A stretch of 64,000 nucleotides of DNA from Prevotella sp. E15-22 (lineage in GTDB: Bacteria > Bacteroidota > Bacteroidia > Bacteroidales > Bacteroidaceae), in NCBI RefSeq assembly GCF_023204875.1, contig NZ_CP096247.1, positions 62,001-126,000 on the forward strand. The letters run 5' to 3'. Below the pieces are notes generated by a model, which was not told the DNA's origin, did no database searches, and saw only the letters and a program-made list of their open reading frames with translations. Within the stretch, counting starts at the first letter, position 1. Each line of letters starts with the position of its first letter. Position numbers and translations under genes: made by a program. Of this stretch, positions 27,240 through 35,100 are shown in pieces.

Positions 27240-29579
27240 TTAGTTCTCCAAATCGATGGTACCAAGGTCACCAGTTACGGTTTCCCAACCAACAACGGCA
27301 GCTGTGATACGCTCAACACCTGTCTTCTTGATGGTGATGGTGTAGTTGTACTTAAAGCCTGGATACCATGCATTGATGGTGTAGTTGCCGCCGGGAACTT
27401 GAGTATATGGATTTGCGATATTATTAGAAGATACAGTTGCGGTGCAAGTGCTTAGGTCTTTCACAACATACTGGTTACCATCGGGAGTAGTGATACGCAG
27501 ACCGATGGTGCCACCATCATAGGCCAGAGACTGAGGAACGATACCATAGGTGTAGTCGTTTATACGGTCGGGGTCTGTACCAGTAGCAGCTGCAAATGTA
27601 CCGTATGTCATAGCTGCAGCAGGAGTTCTGGTAGTTGAGGTAGTAGATACCAGACCATTACCCATCAGCACCTTGCCGTCTGGCAGGAAGTTGAGAATCT
27701 CAACCTTGGTGATTGGTAACTCAGTATTGGTTCCGTCCTTCAGCGTTACCTTGCTAGCATCAGTAGTGGTTCTGACATTTACCGTAATCTGACTGGTCAT
27801 GTGGAACAGCAGCATGTTGATGGTGCTGGCTGTAGTACCGATGGCTTGAGAAATCTGATGAGTGGTACCGCTGGCATTATCAAAACCGTCAGTTGTAGAA
27901 TAAGTCAACTTATCAGATGCTGCTGCTTTGAAGGGAGCACCCCAAACATAGTCCTTATAGTCAGAGTTAGAAAGGGCACCAGACTTAATAGCGAAGTAAT
28001 CACCATTTGTTGCGTCTTGGCTGATTGTAACACCTGTTTCAGAACTGTTTTCAGTATAACCAGCAGCGCGGAAGTGATAGTAGGTCAGGTTGTTCTCCCA
28101 GAACCAATCGGTTGTCTTCCAAAGACTATTGGTGTTGTCATACTGCTTAGTAGCAGCAACACCATAACCTGATTTCCAGTCATAGTTCGCTTCTGTTGCG
28201 CCAGTGATGTAGTCGGAAGCGGTCTTTGCTGCACGATAGAGGGCGAACTGATTCTTGTTGGTATCAGTGAGTTTAGTACCGCGATCGGCCAACGTAAATT
28301 CGGGATAGGTATTCTCGGCAACAGCATCCTCAGAGTTAACAGTTTCCCAGTCAATGATGGCTGCAGTGATGCGGTCGACGCTCTTCTTTGATACGCTGAG
28401 GTTGATAACATAATGCTTGCCAGCCTCGATGGTGGTGAAACTCCGATAAGATGCTGCCTTTGCATCATTCTTACCAGCACCGGTTGTATAATAATTACGA
28501 ATAGCCTCTGCAATCTTCTGACCAGAAACATAGTACTTGGCATTGTCGATCTCGAACTCTACGACATTTGTTGTTGTGCTATAGAGGTTGGTACCGGGCA
28601 ACACGTAGGCATAGAGCTGACGAGTGGTCTTTCCTTCGGGAGTACTGGTTTTCTCAACCATCTGAGTGATGTTGGTCTGTGTCTGATTAGACCATTCACC
28701 TTTTGCGACATCAAAGGTACCGGTGGTGTTAAATCCTACCAGTGTGATGTTCTGGGTTGCTGATGCTTGACTCTTTGTCCAAGTGAAGTCGGTGTTAGCA
28801 GAGTTATTGAATCCGTCACCTTCCTTCAGGTTGATCTCAATCCAAGACAAAGCGTGATTGAAGACCAAGTGACCCTTATCGAATTTACCTGTGGTAGAGC
28901 CTGCTTCTTTGGCAATCCAAACCAACTGTCCGTCTAGGAAATCTTTGGTTTTCCACTTACTATTTGCAGCATCATATTCGTTGCTGTAGCGTCCTCCCTT
29001 ACCATTTTCACTGATATTGTTACTGTAAGTAAGGTCCTGAGCAGTCATCGTTTCTGAAGTCTGCTCAGTAGCAACAGACCAACTTACCTGTGTGTCATCA
29101 GCAGTAGAGGTGAACCAGTTAGGGTTGGTCTGCGAATCAACAGGTTTCCAGCCGGTCTTGCTCCACTCAGGAAGTTTAGCTGATGTCTGACCAGGGATAG
29201 CGAAAGCATAGATGGTCAACTGAGACTCACGACCAAAGGCGTCGTCCCAATAGCGCTCCAGACCTGACTTATAAGAAAGATTAGAAAGATCGCTGCCAGT
29301 TGCAGCAGAAGCTGTAGCAGTGGCCTCTGCGTAACGAGCCTTTGCGCTCGCGTCATTTTTGTTGATAGCCTTGATGCGCATTTCTACCTTGGTCTCAGCA
29401 CTGAATCCACCACGGGTCAGGGCAGCACGTGTTACGCCATTGTCATTACCAGAAAGTGCAATAAGCTCCTTTCCATTGTTGTAATTCTCGATACCAACTC
29501 CTGTGGTCTCGTCAGAACATGATGCCAGGGTGGCACAGAGGGCAACCACAGGCAGAGTGTACTTGAAAATCTTTTTCAT
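27240..29579 (-). CDS. two-domain fimbrillin-family lipoprotein
   Basis: A 779-residue lipoprotein: signal MKKIFKYTLPVVALCATLASC. The maturation region has two Arg sites, NGVTRAALTRGG (Arg51, Arg56). Both domains end with near-identical strands, VDRITAAIIDWETVNSED and VERITAAVVGWETVTGD, the clearest internal duplication in the operon. LVFNHALSWIEINLKEG is the conserved fimbrillin strand. It is paralogous to the downstream 747-residue protein. Position third among the fimbrillins and the long Ser/Thr-rich composition fit a surface-exposed structural subunit, but function is inferred. Confidence 0.84.
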   Translation of the reverse strand: MKKIFKYTLPVVALCATLASCSDETTGVGIENYNNGKELIALSGNDNGVTRAALTRGGFSAETKVEMRIKAINKNDASAKARYAEATATASAATGSDLSNLSYKSGLERYWDDAFGRESQLTIYAFAIPGQTSAKLPEWSKTGWKPVDSQTNPNWFTSTADDTQVSWSVATEQTSETMTAQDLTYSNNISENGKGGRYSNEYDAANSKWKTKDFLDGQLVWIAKEAGSTTGKFDKGHLVFNHALSWIEINLKEGDGFNNSANTDFTWTKSQASATQNITLVGFNTTGTFDVAKGEWSNQTQTNITQMVEKTSTPEGKTTRQLYAYVLPGTNLYSTTTNVVEFEIDNAKYYVSGQKIAEAIRNYYTTGAGKNDAKAASYRSFTTIEAGKHYVINLSVSKKSVDRITAAIIDWETVNSEDAVAENTYPEFTLADRGTKLTDTNKNQFALYRAAKTASDYITGATEANYDWKSGYGVAATKQYDNTNSLWKTTDWFWENNLTYYHFRAAGYTENSSETGVTISQDATNGDYFAIKSGALSNSDYKDYVWGAPFKAAASDKLTYSTTDGFDNASGTTHQISQAIGTTASTINMLLFHMTSQITVNVRTTTDASKVTLKDGTNTELPITKVEILNFLPDGKVLMGNGLVSTTSTTRTPAAAMTYGTFAAATGTDPDRINDYTYGIVPQSLAYDGGTIGLRITTPDGNQYVVKDLSTCTATVSSNNIANPYTQVPGGNYTINAWYPGFKYNYTITIKKTGVERITAAVVGWETVTGDLGTIDLEN

Positions 29580-29597
29580 TTTTATATTCTATTTTTG

Positions 29598-30815
29598 TTA
29601 TAATTCGATGGAAATATCTGATGACTTTACCTCGTCCCATGGAAGAATCTCGCAGGTATCGAGGAAGATGGTATGCTTGTGCAGGTTGGGGATATGAAGG
29701 AAATACACATAGCGGGTGTCGGGCTCCCAGGTAAAGCGGTCACCTGTGGTGCTGGTCTTGTCCAGACTGAGCACACTGTCATAGGTAAACGCGTTAGAGG
29801 CATCCACCACTCCATTGGTTAGGTGGTCGGTCTGCATCTCTACCTCTACGTGGATTTGCACATCCTTTTGGGGTATCTGCTGAAGATATAACGGACAGAG
29901 GTCGAGAGCCGTTTCGCGATTCAGGTTTTCGCGCAGGTTCTTTCCCACATATTCACCATGCTGCAGCATGGTGTACTCGCCTGTGGCAGTGGTGTTGTCC
30001 GCGAAGGTGCCATGGTCCAGTCCCTGTTGGTTTGTGGCAGTATATGACTTACTGCTAATCACAAAGTTGTTGTCAGCGTTGACAACAGATATCTTCACGC
30101 TTTTCAACGCTACACGATAGTTGGGCGATGAAGGTTGGGGGTCGTCAATGAAGATGCGGAATCCCACTTTCGTTATCAGATGATGAAAGGGCATATGCAC
30201 TTCACGTACTGCATTTGCCTTTTCATTGGTGTTAATCTCCACATTCTTTATTTCGTCACGGTCTTCATAGACTGCACCGTTCTTCCGACGGCAGACCTGG
30301 GCTATTACACAGGGTTCTCCCTGTTGGTTGGTTATGTTATACACCTCGTTCAGATAGGTCTGTGACAGGAATGGACGGTCAGAAAGGTCCAGGTTGATGC
30401 CCGTGTTCAGGATGGTGGCGCCTTTGAAGTAAGGAGACACGGCACGGAACTCATAAGGATAGGCCGAAAGATCCCAGTAGCGAAGCACCTGTCCGTTTAC
30501 GCCATTGTAGTTCCAGCGATAGGGGGTGGCATCGGCGGTATAGTCTACCTTGTAGCCATCCATCACCTGTTGCTCGCCAGATTGATTGAAGTTTTTCCAG
30601 GTGCCCACCTTAAAGTCGGCCTCTAACGATGTGACACCACGGGTGAAAGCTGGCTCAGACGATGAGAGAGAGGAACCAAACGCCATTGGTGTGTGGTTGT
30701 CATAGACATCCTCCTCTTGAATCGTTGAGTCAGAAGAACATGCAGTGAGATTGGCACACAGAAGTGCACCAATCCACCAGCATGCTTGGGTATAGTTATT
30801 AATAATCTTGTGCAT
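29598..30815 (-). CDS. fimbrillin-family lipoprotein, possible anchor-type subunit
   Basis: A 405-residue protein started at MHKIINNYTQACWWIG, overlapping the end of the previous gene by 17 bp; the 83 codons further upstream lie inside that gene and are not expected to be used. Lipobox NLTAC gives Cys about 26, and EPAFTRGVTS places Arg59 in the maturation region. HMPFHHLITKVGFRIFID is the family strand motif, and the protein ends TIFLDTCEILPWDEVKSSD with a Trp strand. A single-domain subunit directly after the first fimbrillin gene, a position occupied by Mfa2/FimB-type anchors in other loci. That role is speculative here. Confidence 0.75.
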   Translation of the reverse strand: MHKIINNYTQACWWIGALLCANLTACSSDSTIQEEDVYDNHTPMAFGSSLSSSEPAFTRGVTSLEADFKVGTWKNFNQSGEQQVMDGYKVDYTADATPYRWNYNGVNGQVLRYWDLSAYPYEFRAVSPYFKGATILNTGINLDLSDRPFLSQTYLNEVYNITNQQGEPCVIAQVCRRKNGAVYEDRDEIKNVEINTNEKANAVREVHMPFHHLITKVGFRIFIDDPQPSSPNYRVALKSVKISVVNADNNFVISSKSYTATNQQGLDHGTFADNTTATGEYTMLQHGEYVGKNLRENLNRETALDLCPLYLQQIPQKDVQIHVEVEMQTDHLTNGVVDASNAFTYDSVLSLDKTSTTGDRFTWEPDTRYVYFLHIPNLHKHTIFLDTCEILPWDEVKSSDISIEL

Positions 30816-32181
30816 TAGGAGTATAATCTTCGATGGTAGCACCGTCGAATACGATAGGGTATACAGTGGGGTTAGCAGGAACATCTGGTTCGTCGATGTT
30901 AGGATTGGTGGGATCTGTTGAACCTGTTGAGTTCTCTGTAATCTTGAATGTATAGGTGTACTTGGTGTTAGGCTGCCAAGCAGCGATGAAGTCAGAACCG
31001 CTCTTTGCAGGCACATATACGCGTGCATTCTTAACGGTGATCTCCTCGCCATTATCCTCAGCAATCAGCTTGTATGACACGTGGAAGGTGAAACCAACCT
31101 CGCTGCTTTCGGGCTGAGCCACAGGGTAATACACAGTGGGAGACTCTGCGAAATTCTGTGTACCAGTAGAAACCTTCTCAGGAATGATGCTGTAGTCGAC
31201 GTCTCTCTTTGACTTGAAGTCAGTCAGATGATTGTCCTTTCCTGGAATCACGAACGTCAGGTTATCCTGCGTTGTTGCAGCGCCCGTGTGGTTAACAGAA
31301 GCTGAGGGAGTGGTAATGGTGCTGAAGTCGATAGTGGCACCACAGCTGGTGTAATAGTCCGCCTTGGTGTAAGTCTTAGTGACGGGGGTACCGCTCTCTT
31401 TCACGGTTGCAGGTGTTGCCTGAATACCTGAGTTGTCCTTCTCAGAAACAACGTCGATAATCTGTACCTTATAGCCACGCACATCCTCATAGAAGCGCAG
31501 GTTCACCTGAGCACCCAGGTGCTTGAACTTCAGCGTCACATCCTTCAGGTCAGCGTTCTTGGCTGTTGCGCCAGCATACATAAACTCGTGAAGGGTGGGA
31601 TTGTCGTAGGCAGCGGTCTGTGCAGCCTGATCAACGGTGATCTTCTTTGTCGTGTAGTCAAAGGTCACGTCTGCACTACGGTAAGGTGCATAAGCATAGA
31701 AGTAGGTGTTGTCGAAAGCCAAGTCCCAGTAACGCAGGTACTGGTTCTTGTTGGCAGACATAAAGTCGCTCTCGGTCTTGACATAACCCTTTGTTGCGTC
31801 TGTATTTCCGTACTCGTCAGTACCCAGTTTCTCATAGAACCAGGGTGACTTGTGGTCGTCAAGAGTACCCGCTGCAGTTGCCCATGTGGTGGCACCATCG
31901 TTGGCATAGCCTAAGCCATTGTCATCAGAATAACCCACCAGGTAGTTACCCATCACCAACTGATTGTTATCACCTTTCACCTTGTAGGCCCATACACCGA
32001 AGTTGTAGTGCTTCGTGCTTTCAAGTGACTGCTCAGCGCGTGTGATATTCTGCTTCTCTACGCTGAAGGCAATGGGTGCCTTGCTGCCTGCTTCATCAGC
32101 AGACGAATTGCTGATTAGCTCATCACTGCTACAGCTGGCCAGTGCCACAGTAGCGAGTGCTAAAAATACTGTTTTTTTCAT
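30799..32181 (-). CDS. fimbrillin-family lipoprotein, candidate major shaft subunit
   Basis: A 460-residue lipoprotein with signal MKKTVFLALATVALASC and a QNITRAEQS site (Arg48). The core contains LKFKHLGAQVNLRFYEDV, the fimbrillin strand motif, and TKYTYTFKITENSTG. It ends with a Pro-rich linker and PIVFDGATIEDYTPNAQDY, a C-terminal strand that could act as a donor strand. It is the first fimbrillin gene after the outer-membrane and DUF5119 genes. It has its own 42-bp upstream gap, and its composition is less repetitive than its neighbours. Calling it the major subunit is inference from position. Confidence 0.8.
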   Translation of the reverse strand: MKKTVFLALATVALASCSSDELISNSSADEAGSKAPIAFSVEKQNITRAEQSLESTKHYNFGVWAYKVKGDNNQLVMGNYLVGYSDDNGLGYANDGATTWATAAGTLDDHKSPWFYEKLGTDEYGNTDATKGYVKTESDFMSANKNQYLRYWDLAFDNTYFYAYAPYRSADVTFDYTTKKITVDQAAQTAAYDNPTLHEFMYAGATAKNADLKDVTLKFKHLGAQVNLRFYEDVRGYKVQIIDVVSEKDNSGIQATPATVKESGTPVTKTYTKADYYTSCGATIDFSTITTPSASVNHTGAATTQDNLTFVIPGKDNHLTDFKSKRDVDYSIIPEKVSTGTQNFAESPTVYYPVAQPESSEVGFTFHVSYKLIAEDNGEEITVKNARVYVPAKSGSDFIAAWQPNTKYTYTFKITENSTGSTDPTNPNIDEPDVPANPTVYPIVFDGATIEDYTPNAQDY

Positions 32182-32223
32182 TTGTAGTAAATGTTGATTA
32201 TGTTGTTATTACTATTTTCTTGT

Positions 32224-33390
32224 TTAAATCTCTACCTCCCAGAATACTTCGTCATAGTCCTCCACGGTGGGAATGAACAGACTTCCGCTGCCCGTCTGGT
32301 TGGGGTCGGGTGGTGTCAGCTTTGAGCAGTCGATCCATACGGTGAGGACGCCGCCGTGAGCCTGTGCCAGACACTGGTCGGTTACATCAAACTCATAGGT
32401 CTTCACCAAGTTGTTGTTCCACACCAGGTCGTAATACAAGTAGTTCTTTAGGTTGCTGCGCGTTCCTGCATAGAGGGCTCCTGAGCGAGTAAACGGCTCG
32501 TTGTCACAGAGTCCGAAGGTGGTGAGCTTGCCGCCAATCACATCGCAGTGCTTCCCCTCCACCATCAGGTCTTTCTTCATGCGGGTGTTGAAGTATACCA
32601 AGGCCGGCTTGTAACTTGTATGACCCGTGTTCACGTTCGTGCCGCTGGCCATTGACGAAAGAGCTGCATTACCATTTATGCCCTTAATCTTGCCATCCTC
32701 GTTGTTATAGAGAATGAACTGCACCAGGTAGATATACACCAGTGGGCGCAGCTTCGCCTCAAGGTGTTTGATGTAGATGTTTTCAACGGGGTCGTACTCA
32801 TAGTCGCTCAGGTCGTGCGAGATGTAGATGTTCTCTGGATAGGCACCATAGAAAATCTCAGGCTGGTTGAGCAGGCCGATGGCTCCTGTCGAGTCATTAC
32901 TATTTGAGCGACTCATATCCAGGATGCTTCGCGAGATGCCACGTGTACCTGTTGTAGTGGCCGTGATTGAGTCGAGCGTCTCGTTCATTACCAGCACCTG
33001 CGTACCGTCTTTCGAGTCGATGTCACTATAGAACAACATGTCGTAGTAGCCAAACTGGAAGTAGCGGCGGAATCTTGTGGTGTTCGTTGTAAACGCATCC
33101 ACATTGTCGTGCTTCGCAAACATGTCGTCGCCCTTGAAATATCGGCGCACCTCATAGCGTGTGGGAGTGGGATAGCCGATGCTGCCCCAGATAGAGTCAT
33201 CCTGCAGGTCCCAGCCATAGTACCAGTCATTCTGCAGGTCCACTTCGTGGTCCCAGATGATGGTCAAGTCGGTCTCGACCTGTGGCGGAATCACCTCCAG
33301 GTCCTGTCCAGGCAGGTGCAAAGGTGGCTCAATACACGAGGTCATACTCAGCACCAATGCTATTATATATATAATGTGTAAGCGTTTCAT
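32224..33390 (-). CDS. DUF5119 lipoprotein of the fimbrial locus
   Basis: A 388-residue lipoprotein with signal MKRLHIIYIIALVLSMTSC. The pattern after the lipobox (IEPPLHLPGQDLEV, then TDLTIIWDHEVDLQNDW, YEVRRYFKG and GYYDMLFYSDID) matches DUF5119 proteins that accompany type V pilus genes in Bacteroidales. It has no Thr-Arg maturation site, unlike the twelve fimbrillins. Its start overlaps the stop of the upstream OmpA/DUF3575 gene by 4 bp. Function unknown; it may help anchor or assemble the pilus at the outer membrane. Confidence 0.8.
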   Translation of the reverse strand: MKRLHIIYIIALVLSMTSCIEPPLHLPGQDLEVIPPQVETDLTIIWDHEVDLQNDWYYGWDLQDDSIWGSIGYPTPTRYEVRRYFKGDDMFAKHDNVDAFTTNTTRFRRYFQFGYYDMLFYSDIDSKDGTQVLVMNETLDSITATTTGTRGISRSILDMSRSNSNDSTGAIGLLNQPEIFYGAYPENIYISHDLSDYEYDPVENIYIKHLEAKLRPLVYIYLVQFILYNNEDGKIKGINGNAALSSMASGTNVNTGHTSYKPALVYFNTRMKKDLMVEGKHCDVIGGKLTTFGLCDNEPFTRSGALYAGTRSNLKNYLYYDLVWNNNLVKTYEFDVTDQCLAQAHGGVLTVWIDCSKLTPPDPNQTGSGSLFIPTVEDYDEVFWEVEI

Positions 33391-34799
33391 CGTGTCACCT
33401 CCTTCTTCTTTCTATAGATGATGTCGTATGTCAGGTGAATACCAGCATTGGTAGGACCAAACCACATAAAGCGGTGGTTACGCTCCTTAAACTTACTGGT
33501 ACTGCCGTGATAGTCGTAGTAGTAGAGTCCGTCGATGGCGCCATTGATGGGGTTACCCCATACATAGGGGTCGTAAACCGTTACGAACGCACCAACGCTC
33601 ATGCTCAGTTCCAGTCTTAAGCTACCCTTCTTGTTGAGCTTACATGTGTGGCCAATGCTCAAGCCAGCACCGCCGCCTTCGCCTTCCCAGCCTTTCGTGG
33701 CGCTGAAGCCGATGCCATATTTCGTTCCCTCGGCATAGGCTCCCAGGTAAGTGCCCAGAAACTCGCCGCCGCCCTTGAAGTAGCGACGCACCTCTAACTG
33801 AGCATCGCGCACCTGGAAGAACTTATGACTGTTCCAATGACGATGGTTATGGAATGTGAATCCTGCATTAAACGTGTAGTGACCAGACAGCGGATAGTAT
33901 TCCAGCTGGATATTGCCGCCAGGCGCAAAACCGAACTGCGGCACATAAAGGAAATCGTGTATCAGGTTGGTTCTTGCGGCAATCATGTGTCGGCGTGCAT
34001 AGGCCTTGTCCGCTGTGGTGTCAGGCGTTGTGGGCACAGGCAAGAATGAGGGGAGGGTAGGGATGGCCAGCATCTCGGTCTTTGCCGTGAAGTGATACTT
34101 GGGTATGGGCATGTGCTTCGGACTGACCACAAACCACAGCACCACGCGACTCTGACGCAGGGTGGGGAAGTACACCTTCAACAGGCGCTTCCAGGTTTTA
34201 CCTCCATTCAGTGCCATCAGCTTCTTCTTGCATAGTCGCTCGTTGCCCTTGCAAGCATCCCAGATAGCCTTCACCTTTCTGTATTCCGCATCGCCAGCCA
34301 GTTCCATCAGTTTCACCAGATAGGCATAGTCCTCCGTCACGAATTTCGAGTTGGTGGGACGATCGGCAATGGGCTGGTCCAGGTTACTGCTCAAAAACTC
34401 TATGAGTCGCTTGGTACGCTCACGACTCAAACGTACGTTGTTGTCGTAAGGACCTTCAGGCGAGGCGGCACCCTTCACGAATATCTCGCGCAGAATCAGG
34501 TTGTTCTCCTTGAGCCAGGGAACCAGACTGTCGTTGTAAAGCGTAATAAATGGGTCGCCCTTCTGAAGCTCTGTGCGATTCACCTGAAAACGAATACCAC
34601 GTGCAATCATGTCGAACAGCGAGTCGGTGATCACAGGTGGCGAGGTGACGATGGAGTCGGAAACAAAAACAAAGGGGTAATCTGCTAACTGTTTGTATAG
34701 CAGTGAGTCGGGTTTCTGAGCCAATGCCGATGAATGGCTCCATAAAATGCATAAGATACCTAAGATATTTTGTAGTATACCTTTGTCTAGTCGTCGCAC
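33387..34799 (-). CDS. OmpA-like/DUF3575 outer-membrane protein, first gene of the fimbrial operon
   Basis: A 470-residue protein with a hydrophobic signal ending SSALAQ. The start codon is GTG at 34799; no ATG lies between it and the upstream in-frame stop. Residues about 60-200 are OmpA-like (REIFVKGAASPEGPYDNNVRLSRERTKRLIEFL, shown here only in outline), a peptidoglycan- or envelope-binding fold. Residues about 270-470 are a DUF3575 beta-barrel (FLYVPQFGFAPGGNIQLEYY; FLGTYLGAYAEGTKYG), expected in the outer membrane. Such proteins head Bacteroidales fimbrial loci. Translational coupling to DUF5119 by a 4-bp overlap. Confidence 0.83.
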   Translation of the reverse strand: MRRLDKGILQNILGILCILWSHSSALAQKPDSLLYKQLADYPFVFVSDSIVTSPPVITDSLFDMIARGIRFQVNRTELQKGDPFITLYNDSLVPWLKENNLILREIFVKGAASPEGPYDNNVRLSRERTKRLIEFLSSNLDQPIADRPTNSKFVTEDYAYLVKLMELAGDAEYRKVKAIWDACKGNERLCKKKLMALNGGKTWKRLLKVYFPTLRQSRVVLWFVVSPKHMPIPKYHFTAKTEMLAIPTLPSFLPVPTTPDTTADKAYARRHMIAARTNLIHDFLYVPQFGFAPGGNIQLEYYPLSGHYTFNAGFTFHNHRHWNSHKFFQVRDAQLEVRRYFKGGGEFLGTYLGAYAEGTKYGIGFSATKGWEGEGGGAGLSIGHTCKLNKKGSLRLELSMSVGAFVTVYDPYVWGNPINGAIDGLYYYDYHGSTSKFKERNHRFMWFGPTNAGIHLTYDIIYRKKKEVTR

Positions 34800-34860
34800 T
34801 TTTCTTTTGAAATTTCTTAGTTTAAGTTATTCAATAGAATCTTTATTTTGTATTCGTTTG

Positions 34861-34868
34861 CAAAGTTA
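34861..34868 (-). promoter_or_regulatory. -7 element of the fimbrial operon promoter
   Basis: Minus-strand TAACTTTG (34861-34868) is a consensus -7 box about 60 bp before the GTG start. No TTTG occurs at -33, which suggests that an activator is needed. No inverted repeats indicating an invertible promoter were seen around it. Confidence 0.6.
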
Positions 34869-34975
34869 ACAACATTTTTTTATGACACATAATTATAAAT
34901 GTATATTTTACAATTATTAACGAAACTGTTGTAAAAAAGTCCACAAATTTGTTCCAGGCAGTCCCTTTTTGGCTC

Positions 34976-35025
34976 ATTTGTATAGAATATTTGTACACTT
35001 TTATTTGTATAAGATTATTTGACAC
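34976..35025. repeat. four regularly spaced ATTTGTA-type direct repeats
   Basis: ATTTGTATA (34976), ATTTGTACA (34989), ATTTGTATA (35003) and ATTTGACAC (35017) recur every 13-14 bp, with a weaker ATTTGTTCC at 34947. They lie in the 301-bp divergent region between the fimbrial operon and the pseudouridine synthase gene, upstream of both promoters. They may bind a regulator. Confidence 0.5.
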
Positions 35026-35061
35026 ATTGACGTTCAAACCTAAAGAAATCGTCCTATTCCT

Positions 35062-35092
35062 TTTGTAGTATGCCCACTAATTCGTAACTTTG
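35062..35092 (+). promoter_or_regulatory. promoter of the pseudouridine synthase-helicase operon
   Basis: TTTG (35062-35065), 19-bp spacer, TAACTTTG (35085-35092). Transcription would begin within about 3 nt of the ATG at 35101, so the message is nearly leaderless. Confidence 0.75.
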
Positions 35093-35100
35093 CACTCAGC

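Noticed and set aside
30816-31064. An 83-codon upstream extension of the 405-residue fimbrillin gene
   Set aside because: It overlaps the previous gene throughout, and a clear lipoprotein signal starts at 30815.
9834-33390. A polysaccharide utilisation locus (SusC/SusD) reading of the lipoprotein run
   Set aside because: No TonB receptor or SusD-type protein is present; the proteins have fimbrillin strand motifs and Thr-Arg sites.
34800-35100. A phase-variable invertible promoter for the fimbrial operon
   Set aside because: No inverted repeats flanking the promoter and no nearby invertase gene were found.
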